The notes beneath the pieces are model-generated. The model saw nothing but the letters and a program-made list of their open reading frames with translations, was not told the origin of the DNA and did not search any database. This document shows, one piece after another, positions 9,789 to 20,092 of a DNA stretch of 64,000 nt. The position numbers and the translations under genes were made by a program. How positions within the stretch are numbered: position 1 is the stretch's first letter; each line of letters starts with the position of its first letter. Origin of the DNA: Planctomycetota bacterium (GTDB taxonomy: Bacteria > Planctomycetota > B15-G4); the NCBI GenBank assembly GCA_021604805.1, contig BQJR01000001.1, positions 1,051,102-1,115,101 on the forward strand, written 5' to 3'.

Positions 9789-11249
9789 TCACTTGATGTA
9801 CCCGAGCGCGCGCAGGCGTGCGAGATGCTCTTCGTCTGCGGAAGCGCCGCTGCCCAACTCGGGTGTGGGGCGTCGCGTGATCCAAGCCTCGAGCAAGCGT
9901 TCCAGTTCACGACGACGTTCCGGTTCACGCGAACTGAGGTCCTCGAGTTCGCCGGGATCCTCGAGCAGGTCGAAGAGCCTCAGCGTTCCACTGGGTTCGC
10001 GCAGCAACTTGTCGGTGCCGTTCACCACGCCCGCCAGCACGCCGCCTTCGATCGAACCGTTCAGGAAGCTGCGACTGCGTGCGCGCACGCGTTCGGGCGC
10101 GAGGTGCGGACGCTCCAGGAAGATCGGGCGCTGGCCCAGCGCGGCGCCTCCGGTGAGCGCGGGTGAGAGGTCACGCCCTGCGGAGCGCGTGGGTTCGCGC
10201 CGCAACACGAGCCGCTCCAGCGTGGGGCGCACGTCGGCGAGTTCCACCGGCGTGGCCACGCGCTCGCCCGCGCGTACGCCGGGCCCGAACACGAACAGCG
10301 GCACGCGCATCTGGTTCTCGAAGAGCGTGAGTTCGTGCGAGGCCTCGCCGTGCTCGTAGAGACCCTCGCCGTGGTCGGACAACACGACCACGAAGGTGTT
10401 CGCGCCGCGCTCGCCGGACAAGACCGTGTCGATCAGCGCGCCGACCTGGGCGTCGGTGGCGCGCACTTCGCCGGCGTAGTCGTGCCAGGCGTTGGCCAAC
10501 ACGAGATCGCTCACGCTGACTTCCAGGCGCGGCGCGCGCTCGGCGATGAGCGCGTCGGTGGCGGCGCGCGGCACCTGCGCGAGAGCGTCGTCAGGCGGAC
10601 GGTAGTAAGCGTGCGGATCGTAGAAGTGCGCCCAGGCGAAGCGCGGACGACCGTCGCCCTGCGCCGCCCACCAGTCACGCGCCGCAGCACTCACGGCGCT
10701 GGCCGGACGCTCCGGGATGCCGAGCTGTTCGAGCTCGCTCGCAGGTGGCAGGTCCCAATGCGAGAAGCCCTGCGCGATGCCCGTACTCTCGTGCAACACG
10801 CCGGCGCCGATGAAAGCCGCGGTGTTCCAGCCGGCCTGGGTGAGCGACTCGGCGAGCGTGTCGAAGCGCTCGTGCAAGCGGTACTGGTTCTCGAGCGCGC
10901 CGTGCTCGCGCGGCGACAAGCCGGTGAACAAGGTGGCGTGCGCAGGCAGCGTCTGGTTCATCGGCGAGTACGCGCGTTCGAAGATCACGCCACGCTCGGC
11001 CAGCGCCGCCATGTGCGGCGTGAGCTCGGCCGGATGCAGGCCCGACCAGTCGGTGTGATCGAAGCGCCAGGTGTCGATGGTCACGATCAACAACTCGGGT
11101 GCATCGGCGGGAGCGACGCTGGGCGGCGCGGGCGTGTCGTCGATCGGGGTCGGCTTGGTGTCGTCGCCGCACGCCCCCACGAGCACGCACACCCACAGCG
11201 CCGTGAGTGAGCGAGCGCGCGCGCCCCTGCTTCGAGTCGGTGCGATCAT
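9789..11249 (-). CDS. Sulfatase-fold lipoprotein with Thr at the nucleophile position (copy 2)
   Basis: Paralogue of the proteins at 8270 and 12140. 486 residues from ATG at 11249, which overlaps the fdhD stop (ATGA), so translation is coupled to fdhD. The signal peptide ends in a lipobox, VGAC, with Cys27. Motifs are TIDTWRFD (Asp59), Thr100-Leu-Pro-Ala-His104 where sulfatases have C-x-P-x-R, PREHGALEN, and LSDHGEGLYEHGE. The C-terminus closes with the short LGYIK found, as LGYLK or similar, in the neighbouring copies. Periplasmic or outer-membrane-anchored hydrolase is the likely role; sulfatase activity should not be assumed. Confidence 0.8.
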   Translation of the reverse strand: MIAPTRSRGARARSLTALWVCVLVGACGDDTKPTPIDDTPAPPSVAPADAPELLIVTIDTWRFDHTDWSGLHPAELTPHMAALAERGVIFERAYSPMNQTLPAHATLFTGLSPREHGALENQYRLHERFDTLAESLTQAGWNTAAFIGAGVLHESTGIAQGFSHWDLPPASELEQLGIPERPASAVSAAARDWWAAQGDGRPRFAWAHFYDPHAYYRPPDDALAQVPRAATDALIAERAPRLEVSVSDLVLANAWHDYAGEVRATDAQVGALIDTVLSGERGANTFVVVLSDHGEGLYEHGEASHELTLFENQMRVPLFVFGPGVRAGERVATPVELADVRPTLERLVLRREPTRSAGRDLSPALTGGAALGQRPIFLERPHLAPERVRARSRSFLNGSIEGGVLAGVVNGTDKLLREPSGTLRLFDLLEDPGELEDLSSREPERRRELERLLEAWITRRPTPELGSGASADEEHLARLRALGYIK

Positions 11250-12082
11250 CCGTCGAGCTCCAGGCGCTCAGCGCCGCAGTACACGTTGAAGCGCCCAGGG
11301 CGCAGGAAGCCGACGAGGGTCTGCCCCCCATCACTCGCGAGTGTCACCGCCAAGCTCGACGGCGCGGACACCGAGGCCAAGATCGGGATCCCTGCGCGGC
11401 GTGTCTTCTGCACGATCTCGAAGCCCGCGCGGCCCGACACGAGCATCAGGCATTCGCTCAGGGGCAGACGCCCGAAGCGCGCCGCCTCGCCGATCACTTT
11501 GTCGACCGCGTTGTGCCGCCCGACGTCTTCGGCGAGCGCGAGCAACTTGCCGTTCGCGCTGAACAGACCGGCGGCGTGCAGACCGCCGGTGCGCGCGAAG
11601 AGATCCTGTTCGGCGCGCAACACGTCGGGCAGCGCGCTCAACACCGAAGCGCGCACGCGCGGCCCGGGCGCCACCGGCGAGCACGTGGCCGACACGGCTT
11701 CGAGCGTGGCCTTGCCGCACACGCCGCACCCCGAGGTGACCAAGCCCACGCGCACCGTGTGCTCTTCGTCGAGCTCGACGCCTTGCCGCAAGGACACCAC
11801 CACCACGTGGCCGCGCGCGTCGTCGGGCACGTCGCGGCAGTGCTTCACGGCGGTCACGTCACCGGGTTGCTCCACGAGCGCTTCGGTGTAGAGCAGACCG
11901 CGCACGAGGTCGGCGTCACGCCCGGGCGTGCGCATGGTCACGAGCAAGCTGCGCTCGCCGACGCGCACTTCGAGCGGCGCTTCCACCACCACCGCGTCGT
12001 GCTCCTCGCGCAGAGCGCGGCCGTGCTCCACGCGCAGCACCGAGAAGTCTTCGCGCGACGGCGGATGATGCTGAAGTGACAC
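11246..12082 (-). CDS. fdhD: Formate dehydrogenase accessory sulfurtransferase FdhD
   Basis: Transfers sulfur from IscS-type desulfurases to the molybdenum or tungsten cofactor of formate dehydrogenases. The chosen GTG at 12082 follows GGAG at 5-base spacing and gives 278 residues, close to the usual length; earlier GTG (12112) and TTG (12136) starts lack a ribosome site. Visible are the sulfur-relay TSGCGVCGK, RTGGLHAAGLF, EDVGRHNAVDKVIG, and SGRAGFEIVQKTRRAGI followed by SAPSSLAV. Its location inside a run of sulfatase-fold genes, with a 4-bp overlap to the next one, is odd: no formate dehydrogenase gene is in the window. Confidence 0.9.
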   Translation of the reverse strand: MSLQHHPPSREDFSVLRVEHGRALREEHDAVVVEAPLEVRVGERSLLVTMRTPGRDADLVRGLLYTEALVEQPGDVTAVKHCRDVPDDARGHVVVVSLRQGVELDEEHTVRVGLVTSGCGVCGKATLEAVSATCSPVAPGPRVRASVLSALPDVLRAEQDLFARTGGLHAAGLFSANGKLLALAEDVGRHNAVDKVIGEAARFGRLPLSECLMLVSGRAGFEIVQKTRRAGIPILASVSAPSSLAVTLASDGGQTLVGFLRPGRFNVYCGAERLELDG

Positions 12083-12139
12083 CGCGGCTCCGCGAACGGG
12101 AGAGACGGCCACCCTCGTGCAGGGCGCCGTGGGCAAGAC

Positions 12140-13615
12140 CTACTTAAGGTAACCGAGCTCCTCGAGCTCTCGCAGCCGCTCCTCGCTGAGTTCCACCGGG
12201 CCGCTGTCGCTGACCGGGTGGCGCTCCAACCATTCGTCGAGCAGAGCGGCCAGACGCGCATGCAGCTCGGGCTCCTGCTGCGACCGATCGTGCACCTCAC
12301 CGGGATCGTTGCGCAGGTCGAAGAGCACCTCGACACCGCTGGGCTGCCGCAAGAGCTTCCACCCCTGATGCACCACGGCGAGCATGGAGCCGAACTCGTA
12401 GGGATCCAGACGCTTGCCGCTGCGCTTGATCAGCGCCTGCTCGCTGAAGTGCGGGCGCTCCAGGAACACGGGTTCGCTGGGCAGTCGGCCAGTCCGCACG
12501 AGCGTGTTCCAGCCACCGCGTTCGCCGCCGTCGAGCAGCAACCCTTCCGCCAAGGGACGCAATTCCACGAGGCCGAAGGGTTCGGCGAGACGCGTGCCCG
12601 CGCCCGCGCCCGCGTCCACGCCACCGGGTGCGGCGATCACGAGCGGCACGTGCATGAGTTCGTCGTAGAGGTTCACGCCGTGACCGAACTCGCCGTGCGT
12701 GGTGAGCCCTTCCCCGTGATCACCCACGACCACGATCACGGTGCGCTCGCGTTCGCCGCGCGCCTCGAGCTCGGCCAGCAAGCGGCCGAGCTGGGCGTCG
12801 ACATAACGGATCTCGGCGCCGTACTCGCGCCAACGTTCGGCGATGGCGAGCACGACCTCCGTGGGCGGCAGATCGCTCTGGCCCAACCAGCGCTCGGGGT
12901 CGGCCGCGATCTGCTGGGCGATGGCGCGCGCGTCGAGCGCATCGAGGAAGGCTTCCGGCGCCACGAAGGGTTGGTGCGCGTCGAAGAAGTGCGCCCAAGC
13001 GAACCAAGGCTTGCTGCCCGACGCGCTCTCGGCGCGCGCGTCCCACCACGCGATGAGCGCGTCGGCAACTTGCTCGGCAGGACGCTCGGCGGTGGCGCGA
13101 CCTTCTTCGCGCTCGGGCATGCGCTCGTCCCAGTGATCGAAGCCGCGCGCGATGCCGGTGCGCTCGGAGAGCACCTTGGCGCCGATGCAGCCCGCGGTGT
13201 CCCAGCCCTTCGCCCGCAGAGTTTGCGCGATCGTGGCCACGCGCTCGCCGAGCAAGCTGTGGTTCTCGAGCACACCGTGTTCGCGGGGCCCGAGTCCGCT
13301 CAGGATCGTGGAGTGCGTGGGAAAGGTCTGGCCCATCGGCGCGTAGGCACGCTCGAACACGACACCGCCAGCTCCCAGCGCGTCGAGATTCGGCGAGGTC
13401 GGAGCGATCCAGCCGTACAGCCCGAGCTGATCCGCCCGGGTGGTGTCGAGGGTGACGAGCAGCAGATTGAGCGGCTCGTCGGCCTCAGACGGCGGCTCCC
13501 CGCAGGCGAACAGCCCCAGAACGAGCGCCAGAGCCACTCCCCGAACGGCGCGCAAGGCTCCCCGAGCGGCCCAATCGGGCGTGCGTGCTGCGCAGCTGGC
13601 TCTGAAGGTGCTCAC
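12140..13615 (-). CDS. Sulfatase-fold lipoprotein with Thr at the nucleophile position (copy 3)
   Basis: First gene of the four-gene run on this strand. 491 residues from the GTG at 13615; an N-terminal arginine-rich segment precedes the hydrophobic signal and lipobox LFAC (Cys38), so a later start is possible. Motifs match the paralogues: TLDTTRAD (Asp57), Thr97-Phe-Pro-Thr-His101 at the nucleophile site, PREHGVLEN, and VGDHGEGLTTHGE. It ends at a TAG 57 bp before the fdhD start used here. Divergent from the NHL protein at 13763, with about 147 bp of shared upstream DNA. Substrate unknown. Confidence 0.8.
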   Translation of the reverse strand: MSTFRASCAARTPDWAARGALRAVRGVALALVLGLFACGEPPSEADEPLNLLLVTLDTTRADQLGLYGWIAPTSPNLDALGAGGVVFERAYAPMGQTFPTHSTILSGLGPREHGVLENHSLLGERVATIAQTLRAKGWDTAGCIGAKVLSERTGIARGFDHWDERMPEREEGRATAERPAEQVADALIAWWDARAESASGSKPWFAWAHFFDAHQPFVAPEAFLDALDARAIAQQIAADPERWLGQSDLPPTEVVLAIAERWREYGAEIRYVDAQLGRLLAELEARGERERTVIVVVGDHGEGLTTHGEFGHGVNLYDELMHVPLVIAAPGGVDAGAGAGTRLAEPFGLVELRPLAEGLLLDGGERGGWNTLVRTGRLPSEPVFLERPHFSEQALIKRSGKRLDPYEFGSMLAVVHQGWKLLRQPSGVEVLFDLRNDPGEVHDRSQQEPELHARLAALLDEWLERHPVSDSGPVELSEERLRELEELGYLK

Positions 13616-13762
13616 GGTGCAGCAGACTATCCCCCGAACCGCCGCTGATCTCGCGAAAAAGGCGCTCAACACCCACTTTGGGGCTCAAGTTCTGGGGCTC
13701 ACTAGGCGATGCTTCTCGGAGGCCCTCGGATCGAGTCCGGCCCCTGCCCGCGGAACCCCACC

Positions 13763-15034
13763 ATGAGACGTCCCTTCACCGCTGCCGCCTTGGGCTTGGC
13801 CCTGCTGAGCCTGGGCGCCGGGCTGATCGACACCAGCGATCCCTTCGAGCCCAACCACCTCTTCGTGGTCGACAGCAGTGACATCGTGCGTGAGTTCGAG
13901 GGCAGCGGCGTGGGCGTGCCCGACTTGCTCACCGGTCTCAATCCGCTCACGGGCCTGACCGCCGGTCGCGACCTGGCCTTCGGCCCCGAAGGCGGACTCT
14001 ACGTGAGCGACTGGGCGCTCGACCGCGTGCTGATCTACGGCGCTGTGGGTGGCGCGCCGCTGGCCACGCTGGGCGCGGACGCCGCGCTCGAAGATCCATC
14101 CGCGTTGCTCTTCGACGCGCTGGGACGCCTGCTCGTCAGCTCGGACGCGAGCGACTCCGTGTTGCGCTTCGAGCGCGACGGCAGCTTCGACATCGAACTC
14201 GCCGCGAGCGCCGGCTTGGCGAACCCGCGCGGCATGGCGCTCGGCCCCACCGGCCATCTCTTCGTGAGCTCGACCGGCAACGACCGCGTGATCGAATACT
14301 CGATCGACGACCTCGAGCTGAGCCGCATCGACACCGACCTGGACGAACCCTGGGGCCTGGCCTTCGACAACGCCGGTCGGCTCTACGTGGCCAACCACGG
14401 CGCCGACGAGATCGCGGTCTTCGAGGCCGGTGAGCTGGTCGACACCTTCGGCGAGATCACCGAGCTCGTGTCCCCCACGGACCTCGCCCTCGGCCCCGAC
14501 GGCAACCTGTGGGTCGCCGCGCGCGGCAGCGACCTGATGCTGGTGCTCGACATCAACGACGGCAGCCTGCTGCGCACGGTCGGCGCGGGCGCGCAACTCG
14601 ACGGCCCCGTCGGCTTCGCCTTCTCGCCGTTCGTGATGGGCGCCAACCTCAAGGGCAACCTCGCGCTGCCCGGCCAGAAGTTCGGCAAACTCAAGTCGAA
14701 GGCGCGCCTCAGTTGGGCGCCCGGTTCACGCACGGCGAGCCTGCTCTTCGTGGACGAAGGCGATGACCTCGTCGACACCTTCGGCAGCGACGCTTGGTTC
14801 TTCCGCGGCTTCTCGGCCTCCGAGAACAACGACGACAAGCAGCGCAGCTTCGTGGGCAGTCAGTTGCTGGGTGGCGCCCAAGGCGCGGGCCTCGGCGCAC
14901 TCGGCCTCGAGTTCAACGGTGGTGTCGACGAGCTGGGCTTCTACGCGCCCAAGAAGGGCAGCGGCGAGTTGCATCGCTCGAGCCCGGATGGTGCCGCCGA
15001 CGCCTCGGTGAAGCTCACCAAGAAGCTGCCCTGA
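13763..15034 (+). CDS. Secreted NHL-repeat beta-propeller protein (copy 1)
   Basis: Exported protein of 423 residues from ATG at 13763, with a Sec signal peptide of about 25 residues. From about residue 30 to 290 there are six to seven repeats with the pattern of a short hydrophobic strand followed by GPDG or GRLYV, for example LAFGPEGGLYVSD, LLFDALGRLLVSS and LALGPDGNLWVAA, typical of NHL/SMP-30-like propellers. The last about 130 residues form a separate beta-rich region that ends in a Lys-rich tail. A relative with the same layout is at 58620. Role unknown; such proteins usually bind ligands or act as secreted scaffolds. Confidence 0.75.
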   Translation: MRRPFTAAALGLALLSLGAGLIDTSDPFEPNHLFVVDSSDIVREFEGSGVGVPDLLTGLNPLTGLTAGRDLAFGPEGGLYVSDWALDRVLIYGAVGGAPLATLGADAALEDPSALLFDALGRLLVSSDASDSVLRFERDGSFDIELAASAGLANPRGMALGPTGHLFVSSTGNDRVIEYSIDDLELSRIDTDLDEPWGLAFDNAGRLYVANHGADEIAVFEAGELVDTFGEITELVSPTDLALGPDGNLWVAARGSDLMLVLDINDGSLLRTVGAGAQLDGPVGFAFSPFVMGANLKGNLALPGQKFGKLKSKARLSWAPGSRTASLLFVDEGDDLVDTFGSDAWFFRGFSASENNDDKQRSFVGSQLLGGAQGAGLGALGLEFNGGVDELGFYAPKKGSGELHRSSPDGAADASVKLTKKLP

Positions 15035-15044
15035 CCCGCAGCGC

Positions 15045-15434
15045 TCAGCCGCCGGCACGCTTCACGGTGTGACCGAGCTTCTCGAGCTCCGCCACGAGCG
15101 TGTCGCGGTGATCGCCTTGGATCTCGATCGCGCCGTCCACCAGGGTTCCGCCTGACGCGCAGCGCGCTTTGAGTTGCTTGGCGAGCGCCTTGAGCTGCGA
15201 CGGTTTGAGCGGCAGTCCGCGCACCACGCTCACGACCTTGCCCTTGCGCCCCTGGGTCTCGCGCGACACACGCACCACGCCGTCGCCTGGCGCCACGCAC
15301 TCGTCGGCGGCGGCGCGCTGCCGCTGCTCGCACACACAGGCGTCGCGCGGCTGCTGGCAAGCGGGACACATGAGCCCCGACTCGCTGTCGAAGATCAGGT
15401 CGCCGGAGAGGTCGAGTCGCTTGCGCTTGCTCAT
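15045..15434 (-). CDS. yciH: YciH/SUI1-family translation initiation factor-like protein
   Basis: Bacterial relative of eukaryotic eIF1. 129 residues from ATG at 15434. Residues 50-129 form the SUI1 domain, with QGRKGKVVSVVRGLPL, LKQLKARCASGGTLVDGAIEIQGDH and the end LEKLGHTVKRAGG, which are close to the family consensus. The N-terminus adds a putative zinc knuckle, CPACQQPRDACVC, not found in the shortest members. Convergent with the NHL gene, 10 bp between stops. In other bacteria the role is modulation of initiation fidelity; here it is inferred from family only. Confidence 0.88.
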   Translation of the reverse strand: MSKRKRLDLSGDLIFDSESGLMCPACQQPRDACVCEQRQRAAADECVAPGDGVVRVSRETQGRKGKVVSVVRGLPLKPSQLKALAKQLKARCASGGTLVDGAIEIQGDHRDTLVAELEKLGHTVKRAGG

Positions 15435-15513
15435 GTGTGTCGATCCGAGAAGACCCGCGAGTCTAACCAGTGGACCCTCCCCGCGCGGGCCGCCGATCCC
15501 TAGACTGTCGCGC

Positions 15514-16656
15514 ATGGCGAGTCGAAACAGCACCGAGAGTCCACGCGACGCGGGGCCGCGCAGCACGGCGCGCGCGATCACCGTGCTCACGGGCATCGTG
15601 GCCACGGTGCTCGTGGGTTGGGTGCTCATCCAAGGCGCGCACATCCTGCAGCCGCTCGTGATCGCGATGTTGCTGTGCAGCGTGCTCACTCCCGTGGTGC
15701 GCATCTTGGCGCGCTTCGGCATCCCGTCCTGGGCCACGGTGGTGTTGTTGCTGCTGGCCTTGGTGGCGGGTGTGGAGCGCAGTGCCACGCCGCTCTTCGT
15801 CGAGGTCCGGGCCTTCTGGCAAGGGGGCGGCTTCGAGCAGACCCGCGACGCGCTCATCGCGCGCGCGCAGGATGATTGGAACGTCCCCTCGGGCTGGACC
15901 GACGCGCTGCGCACCTGGAAGCCCGACCAAGAACTGCTCGGCCTCGCGCCCACCGCCAACGCCTTCCTGCGAGGCCTGTTCCTGGTCACGATCTACATGA
16001 TCTTCATCTTCGCGGAGGCGCAGGTCTTCCGTCGCAAGATCCTGGCCGTGGCGGAGAAGCGCGCGCGCGACACCGAAGCCGTGATCAACTCGATCACCTT
16101 CGGCATCCAGCGCTACCTCGGCGTGAAGACGGTCACCTCGCTGGCCACCGGTGTGCTCTGCTTCACGGTGTTGCAGATCCTGGGACTGCCCTACGCGCTG
16201 CTGTTCGGCTTCCTCACCTTCCTGCTCAACTTCATCCCGACCTTCGGTTCCTTCGCCGCGGCCGTGCCCCCGATCGCCACGGCGCTCGTCACGCGCGACG
16301 GCCTCACCGACGCGATCATCGTGGGCATCACCTACTTCGCGGTGAACATCACCATCGGCGGCATCCTCGAGCCGCGCTTGCTGGGTCGCGAGCTGAACCT
16401 CTCGCCGCTGGTCGTGCTCGTGTCGGTGGTGGTCTGGGCAGCGCTCTGGGGAGTGCCCGGCATGTTCCTGGCCGTGCCGCTCACGGCCACCGCGCAGATC
16501 GTGATGAACAACATGGACTCCACCCGCTCGGTGGCCATCCTGCTGAGCAACGGTCCGCCGGCCCCCCGAAGGCGCCGCAAACGCCGCGGTGGCGACGACG
16601 ACGATGAGGACGACGACGACAGCGAGTCGGACGACGAGTCGCTGATCGTCGCCTGA
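15514..16656 (+). CDS. AI-2E/PerM-family membrane transporter
   Basis: Multi-spanning inner-membrane protein of 380 residues from ATG at 15514. Two N-terminal helices, a soluble loop, then four to five C-terminal helices. The family signature FGFLTFLLNFIPTFGSF and the region GITYFAVNITIGGILEPRLLG are clear, followed by LSPLVVLVSVVVWAALWG. Members are called AI-2 exporters or putative permeases, and some act as Na+/H+ antiporters, so the substrate cannot be given. The C-terminus is unusual: a basic RRRRKRR stretch followed by about 20 mostly Asp/Glu/Ser residues. The adjacent downstream DNA is the repeat island. Confidence 0.85.
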   Translation: MASRNSTESPRDAGPRSTARAITVLTGIVATVLVGWVLIQGAHILQPLVIAMLLCSVLTPVVRILARFGIPSWATVVLLLLALVAGVERSATPLFVEVRAFWQGGGFEQTRDALIARAQDDWNVPSGWTDALRTWKPDQELLGLAPTANAFLRGLFLVTIYMIFIFAEAQVFRRKILAVAEKRARDTEAVINSITFGIQRYLGVKTVTSLATGVLCFTVLQILGLPYALLFGFLTFLLNFIPTFGSFAAAVPPIATALVTRDGLTDAIIVGITYFAVNITIGGILEPRLLGRELNLSPLVVLVSVVVWAALWGVPGMFLAVPLTATAQIVMNNMDSTRSVAILLSNGPPAPRRRRKRRGGDDDDEDDDDSESDDESLIVA

Positions 16657-16676
16657 GGGGCTCGCTCGGTGACGGG

Positions 16677-16766
16677 CTGGCGCCCTCGCTGCGGCCTACG
16701 AGGGGGCTGGCGCACTCGCTGCGGCCTTCGCGGGCGCTGGCGCACTCGCTGCGTCCTTCGCGGGGC
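16677..16766. repeat. Three 30-bp tandem repeats
   Basis: Units at 16677-16706, 16707-16736 and 16737-16766, each starting with CTGGCGC and containing CTCGCTGCG, differ at only a few positions. They lie directly beside hairpin copy A, and part of one unit also appears beside copy B in inverted orientation. Confidence 0.85.
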
Positions 16767-16843
16767 GCTGCATCGGGAGCGCTGTCGGGGCATGGCTCGC
16801 CTGCGGCTCGAACATCCCCCGACATCGCTCCCTTGCGCGCGCC
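16764..16843 (-). repeat. 80-bp hairpin element, copy A (inverted relative to copy B)
   Basis: The reverse complement of this segment matches 17386-17465 closely over its whole length. On the minus strand it folds as an outer stem GGGAGCG/CGCTCCC and an inner stem TGTCGGGG/CCCCGACA, capped by a conserved loop with TTCGAGCCG and AGGCGAGCC. The inner stem differs from copy B in both arms, and pairing is kept. Confidence 0.8.
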
Positions 16844-16916
16844 CGTCGAACGTCGGTCGACGCGCTGCGGGGAACAGACTGCGGCGTGACGCGCGGGAGA
16901 CCACGCCCGTCGTGAC

Positions 16917-17145
16917 CGGCGCCGGTCACGCCACGGACGGCGAGCCCGAATGCACGAGCCCTCATCGGCGGTGATCACGCCACAGGCGGCGGCCCGAATG
17001 CACGTGTGCAACCGGCGGTGATCACGCCACAAGCGGCGAGCCCGAGTGCACGTGTGCAACCGGTGGTGATCACGTCACAGGCCGCGAGCCCGAACAGCCG
17101 AGCCACCACCGGCGGTGATCACGCCACGGGCAGCGAGCGCCGACG
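16917..17145. repeat. Five degenerate 47-49 bp tandem repeats with GTGATCAC core
   Basis: Units begin at 16917, 16966, 17013, 17061 and 17110 (the last partial). Four carry CGGYGGTGATCACG with the palindrome GTGATCAC; the first has a diverged form. Two central units also share GCACGTGTGCAAC. There are no unique spacers, so this is not a CRISPR array. It could be a protein-binding iteron-like array or a decayed repeat. Confidence 0.75.
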
Positions 17146-17385
17146 CGCTCGTGACGCGCCCAGCCCCCAGGGCCCCGACCGGCATAACGCGCGCAGCAGC
17201 AACGACTACTGTTGCTGTGATCTGTCGCAGTTCGGCAGTTGCTGTCTAACTGTTCCCAGCCGCTCGTGCCGTCGCATGCCCGATGCCGTGTTCGCGCGCA
17301 CCTTGCCGCTGTTGCTGTTGCTGTTGCCGTGACTGTTGCCGTTGCCGTCGCTGTTGCAGCGGAGCCCTTCACTCGTCGTCAGACC

Positions 17386-17465
17386 GGCGCGCGCAAGGGA
17401 GCGATGCGCGGGAATGTTCGAGCCGAAGGCGAGCCATTCCCGCGCAGCGCTCCCGATGCAGCGCC
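17386..17465 (+). repeat. 80-bp hairpin element, copy B
   Basis: Matches the reverse complement of 16764-16843. The outer stem GGGAGCG/CGCTCCC is identical; the inner stem is TGCGCGGGAAT/ATTCCCGCGCA, so the arms changed together relative to copy A. The loop differs at one base. The two copies flank about 540 bp in opposite orientation, as in a REP-doublet arrangement. Confidence 0.8.
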
Positions 17466-17507
17466 GCTCGAGGCCCACCTCAAGTGCGCCAGCGCAGTCG
17501 CAGTCAG

Positions 17508-17546
17508 CAGTTGCAGTTGCAGTTGCGGTTGCGGTTGCGGTTGCAG
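17508..17546. repeat. GTTGCR hexanucleotide microsatellite
   Basis: About six consecutive copies of GTTGCA or GTTGCG end immediately before the glgP stop at 17547. Related GTTGCC/GTTGCT runs occur at about 17300-17358. Confidence 0.8.
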
Positions 17547-20024
<2,478 letters not shown>

Positions 20025-20092
20025 CTCTCACTCCTTGAATCGCGCGCGGCGCCGACTTCTCGACCGGACCGCGCGAGCAACGTTGTTGAGGC

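Larger units (their letters stand above)
16657..17546. other. Non-coding repeat island between AI-2E gene and glgP
   Basis: 890 bp without a credible gene. It holds, from left to right, three 30-bp tandem units, an 80-bp hairpin element, five degenerate 47-49 bp units, GTTGCY-rich sequence, a second hairpin element in inverted orientation, and a final GTTGCR microsatellite that touches the glgP stop. Open frames here are low-complexity and differ between frames without conserved motifs. Sub-elements are listed separately. Confidence 0.8.

Noticed and set aside
16917..17145. CRISPR-like array
   Set aside because: Units are degenerate and contiguous, with no unique spacers and no cas genes nearby.
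16657..17546. Several long open frames in the repeat island
   Set aside because: They are low-complexity products of tandem repeats; frames on both strands look equally good, which is not expected of a real gene.
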